Shown here in pieces: positions 15,632 to 24,337 of a stretch of DNA of 64,000 nt. The notes below the pieces were generated by a model. The model saw nothing but the letters and a program-made list of their open reading frames with translations, was not told the DNA's origin and searched no databases. The position numbers were made by a program, and so were the translations under genes. Position 1 is the stretch's first letter. Every line of letters begins with the position of its first letter. Origin of the DNA: Rhizobium sp. S152 (GTDB taxonomy: Bacteria; Pseudomonadota; Alphaproteobacteria; Rhizobiales; Rhizobiaceae); assembly GCF_030380735.1 (NCBI RefSeq), contig NZ_JAUDRZ010000030.1:456045-520044 (forward strand), in the 5' to 3' direction.

Positions 15632-18475
15632 ATGCTCGAAAAGACATACGATTCCACAGCCGTCGAACCGAAAATCGCTGCGAAATGGGACGAGGCGGAC
15701 GCTTTCCGCGCTGGCGCCAACGCCAAGCCGGGCGCCGAGACCTTCACCATCGTCATCCCGCCGCCGAACGTGACAGGTTCGCTGCACATGGGGCACGCGT
15801 TGAACAACACGCTGCAGGACGTCCTCGTCCGCTTCGAGCGCATGCGCGGCAAGGATGTCCTGTGGCAGCCGGGCATGGACCATGCCGGCATCGCGACCCA
15901 GATGGTCGTCGAGCGCAAGCTTATGGAGCAGCAGTCGCCGGGCCGTCGCGATATGGGCCGCGAAGCCTTCATCGAGAAGGTCTGGGAGTGGAAGAACGAG
16001 TCGGGCGGCCTGATCTTCAACCAGCTGAAGCGCCTCGGTGCCTCCTGTGACTGGTCGCGCGAGCGTTTCACCATGGACGAGGGTCTCTCCGAGGCCGTTC
16101 TCGAGGTTTTCGTCAGCCTTTACAAGGAAGGCCTGATCTACAAGGACAAGCGCCTCGTCAACTGGGACCCCAAGCTCTTGACCGCGATTTCCGACATGGA
16201 AGTCGAGCAGATCGAGATGAAGGGCAACCTCTGGCACTTCCGCTATCCGCTGGAAGAGGGCGTCACCTACCAGTATCCTGTTGCTTTCGACGAGGAAGGC
16301 AAGCCGACGGAATTCGAGACGCGCGACTATATCGTCGTCGCGACGACCCGTCCGGAAACAATGCTCGGCGACACCGGCATCGCGGTCAACCCTGAAGATG
16401 AGCGCTACAAGTCGATCGTCGGCAAGCATGTCATCCTGCCGATCGTCGGCCGTAAGATCCCGATCGTCGCCGACGATTATGCCGATCCGACCGCCGGCAC
16501 CGGCGCCGTCAAGATCACGCCGGCACACGACTTCAACGACTTCGAGGTCGGCAAGCGCGCCGGTCTGCGCGCCATTAACGTCATGAACATCGACGCCTCG
16601 ATCTCGATCAAGGAGAACGAGGAGTTTCTCGAAGGTCTCGATCATCCGGCAGCGCTGCACGGCGCCTGGGACCGCCTGGAGGGCCAGGACCGTTTCGCCG
16701 CCCGCAAGATCATCGTCGAAATCTTCGAGGAAGCCGGCCTGCTCGACAAGATCGAGCCGCACAAGCACGTGGTCCCGCACGGAGACCGCGGCGGCGTGCC
16801 GATCGAGCCGCGCCTGACCGACCAGTGGTGGGTCGACAACAAGACGCTGGCCAAGCCGGCGATCGAGTCGGTTCGCGAGGGCCGCACCAATTTCGTGCCG
16901 AAGAACTGGGAGAACACCTACTTCCAGTGGATGGAGAACATCCAGCCCTGGTGCATCTCCCGCCAGCTCTGGTGGGGTCACCAGATTCCCGCCTGGTACG
17001 GCCCCGATGGCCAGGTCTTCGTCGAGAAGACCGAGGAAGAAGCCCTGCAGGCCGCCATCCAGCACTACATCGCCCACGAAGGTCCGTGGAAGGCCTGGGT
17101 CGAGGAAAAGCTGGAGAACTTCCAGCCCGGCGAAATCCTGACGCGCGACGATGACGTGCTCGACACGTGGTTCTCGTCGGCTCTCTGGCCGTTCTCGACG
17201 CTCGGCTGGCCGGAAAAGACGCCCGAGCTCGAGCGCTACTACCCGACCAACGTGCTCGTCACCGGCTTCGACATCATCCCGTTCTGGGTCGTCCGCATGA
17301 TGCAGATGGGCCTGCATTTCATGAAGGACGAGGACGGCGTTCCCGTCGAGCCGTTCCACACGGTCTATATCCACGCGCTGGTTCGCGACAAGAACGGCCA
17401 GAAGATGTCGAAGTCCAAGGGCAACGTCATCGACCCGCTGGAACTGATCGACGAATACGGCGCCGATGCGCTGCGCTTCACGCTGGCGATCATGGCCGCC
17501 CAGGGCCGCGACGTGAAGCTCGACCCGGCCCGCATCGCCGGTTACCGCAATTTCGGCACCAAGCTGTGGAACGCCACGCGTTTCGCCGAGATGAACGGCG
17601 TCAAGAGCGATCCGCATTTCGTGCCCGAAGCCGCTGGCCTGACGATCAACCGCTGGATCCTGACGGAACTCGCCCGCGCGGAACGCGATGTCACCGAGGC
17701 ACTCGAAGCCTACCGCTTCAACGACGCCGCCGGCGCGCTCTATCGTTTCGTCTGGAATCAGGTCTGCGACTGGTACCTTGAGCTGCTGAAGCCCGTCTTC
17801 AGCGGCACGGACGAGGGCGCCAAGAAGGAGGCGCAGGCCTGCACCGCCTATATCCTCGAAGAGATCTACAAGCTGCTGCATCCCTTCATGCCGTTCATGA
17901 CGGAAGAACTCTGGGCGCATACGGCGGGCGAGGGCGTCGAGCGTGACCGCCTGATCTGCCACGCCGAATGGCCGGCGCCGTCCTATGCCGACGATGCGGC
18001 TGCCGACGAGATCAACTGGCTGATCGATCTGGTCTCCGGCATCCGTTCGGTTCGCGCCGAGATGAACGTCCCGCCGTCGGCCATTGCGCCGCTGGTCGTC
18101 GTCGGCGCCAACAGCCTGACCCGCGAACGCCTCTCGCGCCACGACGCCGCCATCAAGCGCCTTGCCCGTGTCGAGAGCATCTCGCAGACGGACGAAGCGC
18201 CGAAGGGCGCAGCCCAGATCGTCGTGGCCGAGGCCACGATCTGCCTGCCGCTCGGTTCGCTGATCGATCTCGGCGCGGAAAAGGCGCGGCTCGAAAAAGC
18301 GATCGACAAGGCGGAAGCCGAAATGGCCCGCATCAACGGCAAACTGTCGAACGAAAAGTTCGTCGCCAATGCCAACCCCGATGTCGTGGCCGCCGAACGC
18401 GATCGCCTGGAAGAGCTGCAGGGGCAGGTGGCGAGCCTCCGCACTGCCCTTGCGCGTGTAGCGGAAGCGATCTGA
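15632..18475 (+). CDS. valS: Valyl-tRNA synthetase
   Basis: 947 residues from ATG 15632 (MLEKTYDST). A class I synthetase: the HIGH-type motif HMGH is at residues 52-55 after PPPNVTGSL, and KMSKS is at 591-595. The editing CP1 domain (TTRPETMLGDT, about residue 236) removes mischarged threonine. The C-terminal end is a coiled coil (EKARLEKAIDKAEAEMARI) that contacts tRNA. Length matches the family. It couples valine to tRNA-Val in the cytosol. A terminator separates it from popZ. Confidence 0.98.
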   Translation: MLEKTYDSTAVEPKIAAKWDEADAFRAGANAKPGAETFTIVIPPPNVTGSLHMGHALNNTLQDVLVRFERMRGKDVLWQPGMDHAGIATQMVVERKLMEQQSPGRRDMGREAFIEKVWEWKNESGGLIFNQLKRLGASCDWSRERFTMDEGLSEAVLEVFVSLYKEGLIYKDKRLVNWDPKLLTAISDMEVEQIEMKGNLWHFRYPLEEGVTYQYPVAFDEEGKPTEFETRDYIVVATTRPETMLGDTGIAVNPEDERYKSIVGKHVILPIVGRKIPIVADDYADPTAGTGAVKITPAHDFNDFEVGKRAGLRAINVMNIDASISIKENEEFLEGLDHPAALHGAWDRLEGQDRFAARKIIVEIFEEAGLLDKIEPHKHVVPHGDRGGVPIEPRLTDQWWVDNKTLAKPAIESVREGRTNFVPKNWENTYFQWMENIQPWCISRQLWWGHQIPAWYGPDGQVFVEKTEEEALQAAIQHYIAHEGPWKAWVEEKLENFQPGEILTRDDDVLDTWFSSALWPFSTLGWPEKTPELERYYPTNVLVTGFDIIPFWVVRMMQMGLHFMKDEDGVPVEPFHTVYIHALVRDKNGQKMSKSKGNVIDPLELIDEYGADALRFTLAIMAAQGRDVKLDPARIAGYRNFGTKLWNATRFAEMNGVKSDPHFVPEAAGLTINRWILTELARAERDVTEALEAYRFNDAAGALYRFVWNQVCDWYLELLKPVFSGTDEGAKKEAQACTAYILEEIYKLLHPFMPFMTEELWAHTAGEGVERDRLICHAEWPAPSYADDAAADEINWLIDLVSGIRSVRAEMNVPPSAIAPLVVVGANSLTRERLSRHDAAIKRLARVESISQTDEAPKGAAQIVVAEATICLPLGSLIDLGAEKARLEKAIDKAEAEMARINGKLSNEKFVANANPDVVAAERDRLEELQGQVASLRTALARVAEAI

Positions 18476-18866
18476 GATCAACTTCTAGGAGTATGATTTT
18501 TCAGGGCGTCCGATGTCGAATCGGGCGCCTTTGCACGTCGGATTGGGCGAAAAGGCTTCAAAACGCGCTGAATTTGCGGCGATGCCCACGAATTGGGAGC
18601 TTTTCCACGGGCTTTTCGCGAAAGATCCGACTGTTGTGCGATTGTTACATGTGCTGCGTCCGTTGGAAATGACGTTCCTCGAAATTGAAAAATCGAGCGG
18701 ATATTGAAATTATTTTCTAAAACAGGGAAATATTGACGTGCTCGTCAATTGCTTACGTAAATCATCCGTTAGCTCACATTTCAATCGCATGGGTTCACGA
18801 AGTTGCCATTTTAACTTCTGGTCGTCACAGTCTCGCCATCGCAATTGCCGCAGTGGGGGAGACACC
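18476..18866. other. Intergenic region between valS and the FadL-like gene
   Basis: 390 bases with no supportable gene. A short 64-codon frame at 18513-18707 lacks a ribosome-binding site and family resemblance. The stretch is AT-richer after 18690 and presumably carries the promoter of the porin gene; I could not fix promoter boxes. Confidence 0.5.
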
Positions 18867-20045
18867 TTGGCATCTCGTAAGGCATCGGCGGGCGTTTTGT
18901 CGCTCGTCCTATTTTCGACACTGGCGCAGCCGTCCTTCGCGGGCGGTCTGGAGCGCGGCGGCTATAATATCGATCTGTTGTTCGATCAGTCGCGCTTTTC
19001 GGCGCAGTCGGCTCTGATTTACGTCATGCCGCAACGGAAGCTGAAGAATGTGCAGGACGTGGATCCGACGAATGGTGTCCCTTCTGGACCAAATTCTGCT
19101 GACGACACGGAGAACTACGTCGTCCCTTATGCCGGTTTTAAGGGCGGCATGGGTGATGTTGATTGCTTGGTCGATTATTCCGAGCCGTTTGGCGCTCACA
19201 CAAACCCGGGCCAGAATTGGGCCGGCGCCAACAGCAACGTCGAGACAAAGATCTCAAGCCACAACTACGCCGCAACCTGTTCGTACAAGTTTGACGCTGG
19301 CCAAGGTCAAATGCGGTTGATCGGCGGAGCATTCTACCAGGAGATCGAAGGCTTTCAGGAAAAGCTTTTGGCTCCGATCCCGAACGGAACCGGTCGGCTT
19401 GATATGAGCGATCGGTCATGGGGCTGGCGCGTTGGCGTCGCCTATGAGATTCCAGAGTACGCATTGCGCGCCAGCTTGGTCTATAACAGCAAGGTAAAGT
19501 ACGACAACCTGACGGGAACGGTGAACCTCACCAATGTCGGCGGCCCTATCATACCAGTTACCGGATCTGCAGAGGCGCCAGACTCCCTCGAACTCAAATT
19601 ACAGAGCGGCATCGCCCCGGATTGGCTTGCTTTCGGTTCGGTCAAGTGGACCAATTGGAGCGTGCTGCAGTCTGTTCCGTTTAGCAATGCTTCAGGTATC
19701 GAAATAACCTCCCTAGACCTCGCGTATCGCGACGGCTGGACGGTCACCGGCGGCATCGGCCACAAGTTTAACGACCAATGGACCGGAGCGGTCAGCCTGA
19801 CGTGGGATCGGGGCACCAGCGATGGTTACGGAACGCAGACCGACACATGGACGCTGGGCGTCGGTGCGGCCTACAATCCGACCGAGAACGTCGAATGGCG
19901 TCTTGCTGGAGCGATCGGTGTTTTGACAAGCGGCGAATCCGGAACATTCACCCGTGATGGCGTCACGTACGGCGAAGACGCGACGTACACCTTCGGCAAT
20001 GATCTCGTGGCCGCACTCTCCACCAGCATCAAGGTCAAGTTCTGA
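18867..20045 (+). CDS. Outer-membrane transport protein, OmpP1/FadL/TodX family
   Basis: The start is taken at TTG 18867 because GGGGGA at 18855-18860 lies 6 bases before it and the resulting 392-residue protein opens with a clean signal peptide (cleavage after SFA, about residue 25). The mature protein starts GGLERGGYNIDLLFD, like FadL-type barrels whose N-terminus plugs the pore. Alternating strands with Gly/Trp/Tyr run to a C-terminal strand ending in Phe (STSIKVKF), the outer-membrane insertion signature. Role: uptake of hydrophobic compounds such as long-chain fatty acids. It ends with a terminator. Confidence 0.85.
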   Translation: MASRKASAGVLSLVLFSTLAQPSFAGGLERGGYNIDLLFDQSRFSAQSALIYVMPQRKLKNVQDVDPTNGVPSGPNSADDTENYVVPYAGFKGGMGDVDCLVDYSEPFGAHTNPGQNWAGANSNVETKISSHNYAATCSYKFDAGQGQMRLIGGAFYQEIEGFQEKLLAPIPNGTGRLDMSDRSWGWRVGVAYEIPEYALRASLVYNSKVKYDNLTGTVNLTNVGGPIIPVTGSAEAPDSLELKLQSGIAPDWLAFGSVKWTNWSVLQSVPFSNASGIEITSLDLAYRDGWTVTGGIGHKFNDQWTGAVSLTWDRGTSDGYGTQTDTWTLGVGAAYNPTENVEWRLAGAIGVLTSGESGTFTRDGVTYGEDATYTFGNDLVAALSTSIKVKF

Positions 20046-20069
20046 TCCCTGAAGATCATCTGAGATCAA

Positions 20070-20095
20070 AGCCCGGCAAAGCGCCGGGCTTTTCT
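20070..20095 (+). terminator. Rho-independent terminator after FadL-like gene
   Basis: AGCCCGGC (20070-20077) pairs with GCCGGGCT (20083-20090) around a 5-base loop, followed by TTTCT. Confidence 0.8.
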
Positions 20096-20770
20096 GTATC
20101 CGGTCGCCATTAATCATGCCGTTTCGGCATCTTCTTTTGTGACGATTCAGCAACAGTTTTTCTCCAGCATTTGCGTAAGATGATCTCAGGGACAAATTGT
20201 CCATTTCCCGCCACAAACTAGGCGCAGCGATAAGGTCGGGCGAGGGAATGACAGGCTCAGGGTGCGCGTAAAGAGTTCAATGGTTCGATTTTTGCTTGGT
20301 GCAGATGAGGTGGACGAAGGGTACGGCGAAAAGGCTGCCGTGATCGACGTTTCGCTTTTGCTGCAGGGCTTTTCGGCCGAAAAAATTCGCTCCGACGTTG
20401 CACTTTCTGATCTTCGTTTCCTCACAAGTTCAAGCCGTACGGCAGCGCCGGAAGAGCGTTCCGGTAACGTTGGCACAGGTTTGGTCACAATTGGTGATTA
20501 CCTATGTCTGGAAGGCGGAAGGGCGCTTGGCGCATCCGCCGGCATAAAGCGGAAGTCGCCGCGAAACTGTCGTGCCGCAGGCCGGACGACGAAGCGCGGT
20601 GCGGTTGAAATTCAGGCTCTCGTTGGAGAGCGGGCTGGATGCGACGCGGGCAAGGGAGCCATCGAGCTCACCGCGGGATCGCTCGCCGGGAGGAGGTACC
20701 TCCGTAGCGGATCGATGGACAGTGCGTCCCGGTCGGTCGCGGCGGATGGAAGCGAAAGAAGCCGGGTGCA
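20096..20770. promoter_or_regulatory. Long upstream region of exoR
   Basis: 675 bases without a convincing gene. A GTG-started frame at 20262-20777 has no ribosome-binding site and unstructured composition. Near its right end lies GGAGGTACCTCC (about 20693-20704), a perfect 12-base palindrome. In Sinorhizobium exoR is under feedback control by ChvI, so regulatory sites are expected here, but I cannot identify one with confidence. Confidence 0.35.
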
Positions 20771-21574
20771 ATGCTGACGTTCGAGTTCAGACCTTTGAGA
20801 TTGATATTGGCGGGGCTTTCCGTCGCGTGCTGCGCAGCCATTGCCTGCCCGGCCGCCGCCTTCGACATCCAGTCCGGCGTGAGCAAGGAATCCGGTCCTT
20901 TCGATCTCTTCAAGTTCGGCTTCAAGGCCTACAAGAACGGCCAGAAGGAAGAGGCCGTCGAAGCCTACAAGTATGCCGCCGAGAAGGGCCACACCGGCTC
21001 GCGCTGGGCGCTCGCCAACATGTATGCCGATGGCGACGGCGTCGCGCAGAACGATTTCGAAGCTTTCAAGATCTACAGCGAGATCGCCCAGCAGGGCGTC
21101 GAGCCCGGCTCGGAAGACACCGGCTTTTTCGTCAATGCGCTTCTGGCGCTGGCGAGCTATTACAAGAACGGCATCGCGGGTACGCCGGTGAAGGCCGACC
21201 TCAGCCAGGCACGCCAGCTCTATTTCCAGGTCGCGTCCACCTTCGGCGTGCCCGAGGCGCAGTTCCAGCTGGCGCAGATGATGCTGGCGGGCGAGGGCGG
21301 CCGGGCCAGCAACCAGCAGGCCAAGAAGTGGCTGAACCAGGCCCGCAAGGCCGGTCACCCCGGCGCCATGTCGGTCTTCGGCAACATCCTCTTCCAGGAA
21401 GGCCAGACCGCCAACGGTCTCGCCCTGATGACCGCCGCGCTCGACCGATGCAAGCCCAAGGATTGCGGCTGGATGGAATCGCTGCAGGAACAGGCATTCT
21501 CCGTCGCCAACGAAAGCGACCGCCGCTCCGCGGTCGCGCTCTCTCAGAAGATCTCCGTAAGCGGCGCTGACTAA
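20771..21574 (+). CDS. exoR: ExoR-like periplasmic Sel1-repeat negative regulator
   Basis: 267 residues, the size of Sinorhizobium ExoR (268). A signal peptide ends near ACPAAA/FD (residue 30). The mature protein consists of Sel1-type repeats (AVEAYKYAAEKGHTGSRWAL, then GVAQNDFEAFKIYSEIA and AEGGRASNQQAKKWLNQARK-like units). ExoR binds the periplasmic part of the sensor kinase ExoS and holds ExoS-ChvI in check; its loss raises succinoglycan and lowers motility. The adjacent xthA and nearby popZ-valS match my recollection of the exoR region of S. meliloti. ExoS and ChvI are not in the window. Confidence 0.85.
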   Translation: MLTFEFRPLRLILAGLSVACCAAIACPAAAFDIQSGVSKESGPFDLFKFGFKAYKNGQKEEAVEAYKYAAEKGHTGSRWALANMYADGDGVAQNDFEAFKIYSEIAQQGVEPGSEDTGFFVNALLALASYYKNGIAGTPVKADLSQARQLYFQVASTFGVPEAQFQLAQMMLAGEGGRASNQQAKKWLNQARKAGHPGAMSVFGNILFQEGQTANGLALMTAALDRCKPKDCGWMESLQEQAFSVANESDRRSAVALSQKISVSGAD

Positions 21575-21577
21575 GCT

Positions 21578-22369
21578 TTACGCCGCGAAGTCGAAGTAGG
21601 CCACGACAGGCACATGGTCTGACGGCTTTTCCCAGGCGCGTACGTGCTTTTCGATCGCCGTTGACGTCATCCGGTCAACGGCTTCCGGCGACAGCATCAG
21701 GTGATCGATGCGGATGCCGTTGTTCTTCGGCCATGCGCCGGCCTGATAATCCCAGAACGTATAGAGCGGAACGCCGTCGCTGGTCGCCCTGACGGCATCT
21801 GTCAGGCCGAGGCTTTCGAGCTTGCGGAAGGCTTCTCGGGTCTGCGGCAGGAACAGCGCGTCGTTCTCCCAAACCTTCGGATCGAAGCAGTCATGCGGCT
21901 CGGGGATGACGTTGTAGTCGCCGGCGAGAATGAGGATTTCCTCATAGGCCAGCCGCTCAGCCGCGAATTTCCGCAGCCGCTCCATCCAGGCCAGCTTGTA
22001 GGGGTATTTCTCGGTCTCGACCGGATTACCGTTCGGCAGGTAGAGGCAGCAGACGCGGGCGACGCGATTGCCGGGCAGCGAGAAGACGGCTTCCAGAAAG
22101 CGCGCCTGCTCGTCCAGCGGATCGCCCGGCAGGCCGCGGTTCACCTCGTCGGGCTTCGTCTTGGAGAGGATCGCTACGCCGTTGAAGCCCTTCTGGCCGT
22201 GCGTCTCCACATGATAGCCGAGCGCCTCGATCTCGAGCCTCGGAAATCCCTCGTCGACCGTCTTGATTTCCTGCAGGCAGGCAATGTCGGGCTGCGAGTC
22301 GGTAAGCCACTGCGTCAGGTTGTCGATGCGCGCCTTGACGCCGTTGATGTTCCAAGTCGCAATCTTCAT
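21578..22369 (-). CDS. xthA: Exodeoxyribonuclease III (AP endonuclease)
   Basis: 263 residues of the EEP/Xth family. It opens MKIATWNINGVKARI and has DIACLQEIKT (metal-binding Glu), GDYNVIPEPHD and the C-terminal SDHVPVVAYFD, where Asp and His are catalytic. The enzyme cuts DNA at abasic sites and degrades 3' ends in base-excision repair. It converges on exoR with only 3 bases between the two stop codons. Confidence 0.95.
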   Translation of the reverse strand: MKIATWNINGVKARIDNLTQWLTDSQPDIACLQEIKTVDEGFPRLEIEALGYHVETHGQKGFNGVAILSKTKPDEVNRGLPGDPLDEQARFLEAVFSLPGNRVARVCCLYLPNGNPVETEKYPYKLAWMERLRKFAAERLAYEEILILAGDYNVIPEPHDCFDPKVWENDALFLPQTREAFRKLESLGLTDAVRATSDGVPLYTFWDYQAGAWPKNNGIRIDHLMLSPEAVDRMTSTAIEKHVRAWEKPSDHVPVVAYFDFAA

Positions 22370-22435
22370 GGCCTGATCCTGTTCCGGTTCACCGGCCTCT
22401 TTTATCGCGCTCTTCCGATTGCGGACAAGACGATA

Positions 22436-22465
22436 AACCGGCCGGAAGGCGATCTTCGGCCGGTT
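22436..22465 (-). terminator. Hairpin downstream of erpA
   Basis: AACCGGCCG and CGGCCGGTT are perfectly paired around a 12-base loop; on the minus strand the second arm runs into TTTATCG, so it can end the erpA transcript. Confidence 0.6.
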
Positions 22466-22501
22466 CGGTGTGGATAGCCCGGTTTGAAAACCGATCTGAA
22501 A

Positions 22502-22834
22502 TCAGATCGAGAAGCTTGTGCCGCAGCCACAGCTCGCAACCGCGTTCGGATTGCGGATCTCGAAGGACTGGCCGAGCAGGTTGTCGACGAAGTCGATCTC
22601 GGAGCCGGCCATATAAACCAGTGAGACGCTGTCGATCAGCACCTTGGCATCGTTCTTCTCGACCACCACGTCGTCATCGAGCGTCGCGTCGGTCAGGTCG
22701 AACTTGTAGGAGAACCCCGAGCAGCCGCCGCCTTCGACGGACACGCGCAGCGCGCTCTTGCCGCTGTCGGCGCCGACGATCGCGGCGATTCGTTTTGCCG
22801 CGGCATCGGAAAGGGTTACACTCGTCTCAGTCAT
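22502..22834 (-). CDS. erpA: A-type iron-sulfur cluster carrier ErpA/IscA
   Basis: 110 residues from ATG 22834, with AGGAGG just upstream. The three ligand cysteines of A-type carriers are present: Cys38 in EGGGCSGF and Cys102/Cys104 in SCGCG. Such proteins pass [4Fe-4S] clusters from the SUF/ISC scaffold to target enzymes. It is transcribed divergently from dgt. ErpA and other A-type carriers are hard to tell apart by eye, so the symbol is the likely one. Confidence 0.85.
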   Translation of the reverse strand: MTETSVTLSDAAAKRIAAIVGADSGKSALRVSVEGGGCSGFSYKFDLTDATLDDDVVVEKNDAKVLIDSVSLVYMAGSEIDFVDNLLGQSFEIRNPNAVASCGCGTSFSI

Positions 22835-23053
22835 GTTTCCTCCTGCCGGGGTCAAGATCCGGAGAGAATTGAATTCAGCCGCATCTTGCAAGCGACTGGT
22901 TTACAAGCATTTACGCAAAACGCCCTGAGGACGCATGCTCCGCGCAAATCAACTCGTATCGAGTATTTTTGCCGTTTATTGAAGCTATAGGTATGAAGAG
23001 CGAACAGCGGCGTCAATGGGCTGCGGCCGCAAGATATCGGATGACGGTGAAGA

Positions 23054-24271
23054 ATGACGATCGACAGGCATGCATTGGGCTTCGGAAACAGCGACAGGGC
23101 GGTCTATGCGGCCGATCCTTGGACCTCTCGCGGCCGCCTTTACCCAGAAGGCGCCAGCCCGACGCGCTCCGACTTCCAGCGCGACCGCGACAGGATCGTT
23201 CACACGACCGCCTTTCGCCGGCTGAAGCACAAGACCCAGGTCTTCATCGCCCAGGATGGCGATCACTATCGCACGCGCCTGACGCACACGATCGAGGTGG
23301 CGCAGGTTGCGCGTGCGCTTGCACGGGCCTTGAAGCTCGACGAGGATTTGGCCGAGGGCGTCGCGCTCGTCCATGATTTCGGCCACACGCCCTTCGGCCA
23401 TACCGGCGAGGATGCGCTGCACGAGGTGCTGCTGCCTTACGGCGGCTTCGATCACAATGCCCAGTCCCTGCGCATCGTGACCAAGCTGGAGCGCCGCTAC
23501 GCCGATTTCGACGGCATCAACCTCACCTGGGAAAGCCTGGAAGGTCTGGTCAAGCACAACGGGCCGCTGCTTTCCAAGGACGGCGCCGGCACACGCGGCC
23601 CGGTTCCGCAGCCGATCCTCGACTATTGCGAGATCCACGACCTCGAGCTCGATACCTTCGCCAGCCTCGAAGCCCAGGCAGCTGCGATCGCCGACGATAT
23701 CGCCTACAATACCCACGATATCGACGACGGTCTGCGCTCCGGCTATCTCACCTTCGACATGCTGGAGGAGATCCCGTTCCTCGCCGGGTTGATGGCGGAG
23801 GTGAGGGAGCGGTATCCCAATCTCGAGGCCAGCCGCTTCACCCATGAAATCATGCGTCGCCAGATCACCCGAATGGTCGAGGACGTCATTTCCGTCTCGC
23901 AGCAGCGCCTGGATATGCTGAAGCCGCAAAGCGCTGACGACATCAGGCAGGCCGATAATGTGATTGCCACCTTCTCGCCCGAGATGGCCGAGACCGACCA
24001 GCAGATCAAGGCGATGCTCTTCAAGCGCATCTACCGCCATCCTGATATCATGCGCATCCGTGCCGGCGCAGCCCAGATCGTCACCGATCTTTTCGGTGCG
24101 TACATGGCCAACCCCAAGGAGATGCAGAGCCATTATTGGGTCGACCACATTGCCGGCCTTGCCGAAGCGGCGAGGGCGCGCCATGTCGGCGATTATCTGG
24201 CCGGGATGACCGATACCTATGCCGTGAGCGCCCACAGGCGATTGTTTGACCATACTCCGGATTTGCGATAG
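23054..24271 (+). CDS. dgt: Deoxyguanosinetriphosphate triphosphohydrolase-like HD protein
   Basis: 405 residues of the HD superfamily. The metal ligands are His in RLTHTIEVAQVA, the HD pair in ALVHDFGHTPFGHTGE, and a later Asp in AAIADDIAYNTHDIDD. The N-terminal segment SPTRSDFQRDRDRIVHTTAF is typical of the shorter dGTPase group (type 2, about 400 residues), which hydrolyses dNTPs to nucleosides and triphosphate. It helps set dNTP pools. It lies 66 bases before argS, as in other Rhizobiaceae. Confidence 0.92.
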   Translation: MTIDRHALGFGNSDRAVYAADPWTSRGRLYPEGASPTRSDFQRDRDRIVHTTAFRRLKHKTQVFIAQDGDHYRTRLTHTIEVAQVARALARALKLDEDLAEGVALVHDFGHTPFGHTGEDALHEVLLPYGGFDHNAQSLRIVTKLERRYADFDGINLTWESLEGLVKHNGPLLSKDGAGTRGPVPQPILDYCEIHDLELDTFASLEAQAAAIADDIAYNTHDIDDGLRSGYLTFDMLEEIPFLAGLMAEVRERYPNLEASRFTHEIMRRQITRMVEDVISVSQQRLDMLKPQSADDIRQADNVIATFSPEMAETDQQIKAMLFKRIYRHPDIMRIRAGAAQIVTDLFGAYMANPKEMQSHYWVDHIAGLAEAARARHVGDYLAGMTDTYAVSAHRRLFDHTPDLR

Positions 24272-24337
24272 GCAGCGGTCGCTCGGGCGTACCCCGCGCA
24301 AACGCCTTTTGGCACAGCCTATGCATGGAAGATTGCG

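Noticed and set aside
15587..18481. Minus-strand open frame of 964 codons opposite valS
   Set aside because: It mirrors valS in a high-GC genome; no ribosome site or family pattern, and valS is unambiguous.
18513..18707. 64-codon frame after valS
   Set aside because: No Shine-Dalgarno and no resemblance to a family.
20262..20777. GTG-started frame before exoR
   Set aside because: No ribosome-binding site, no recognisable domain, and it runs into the exoR start.
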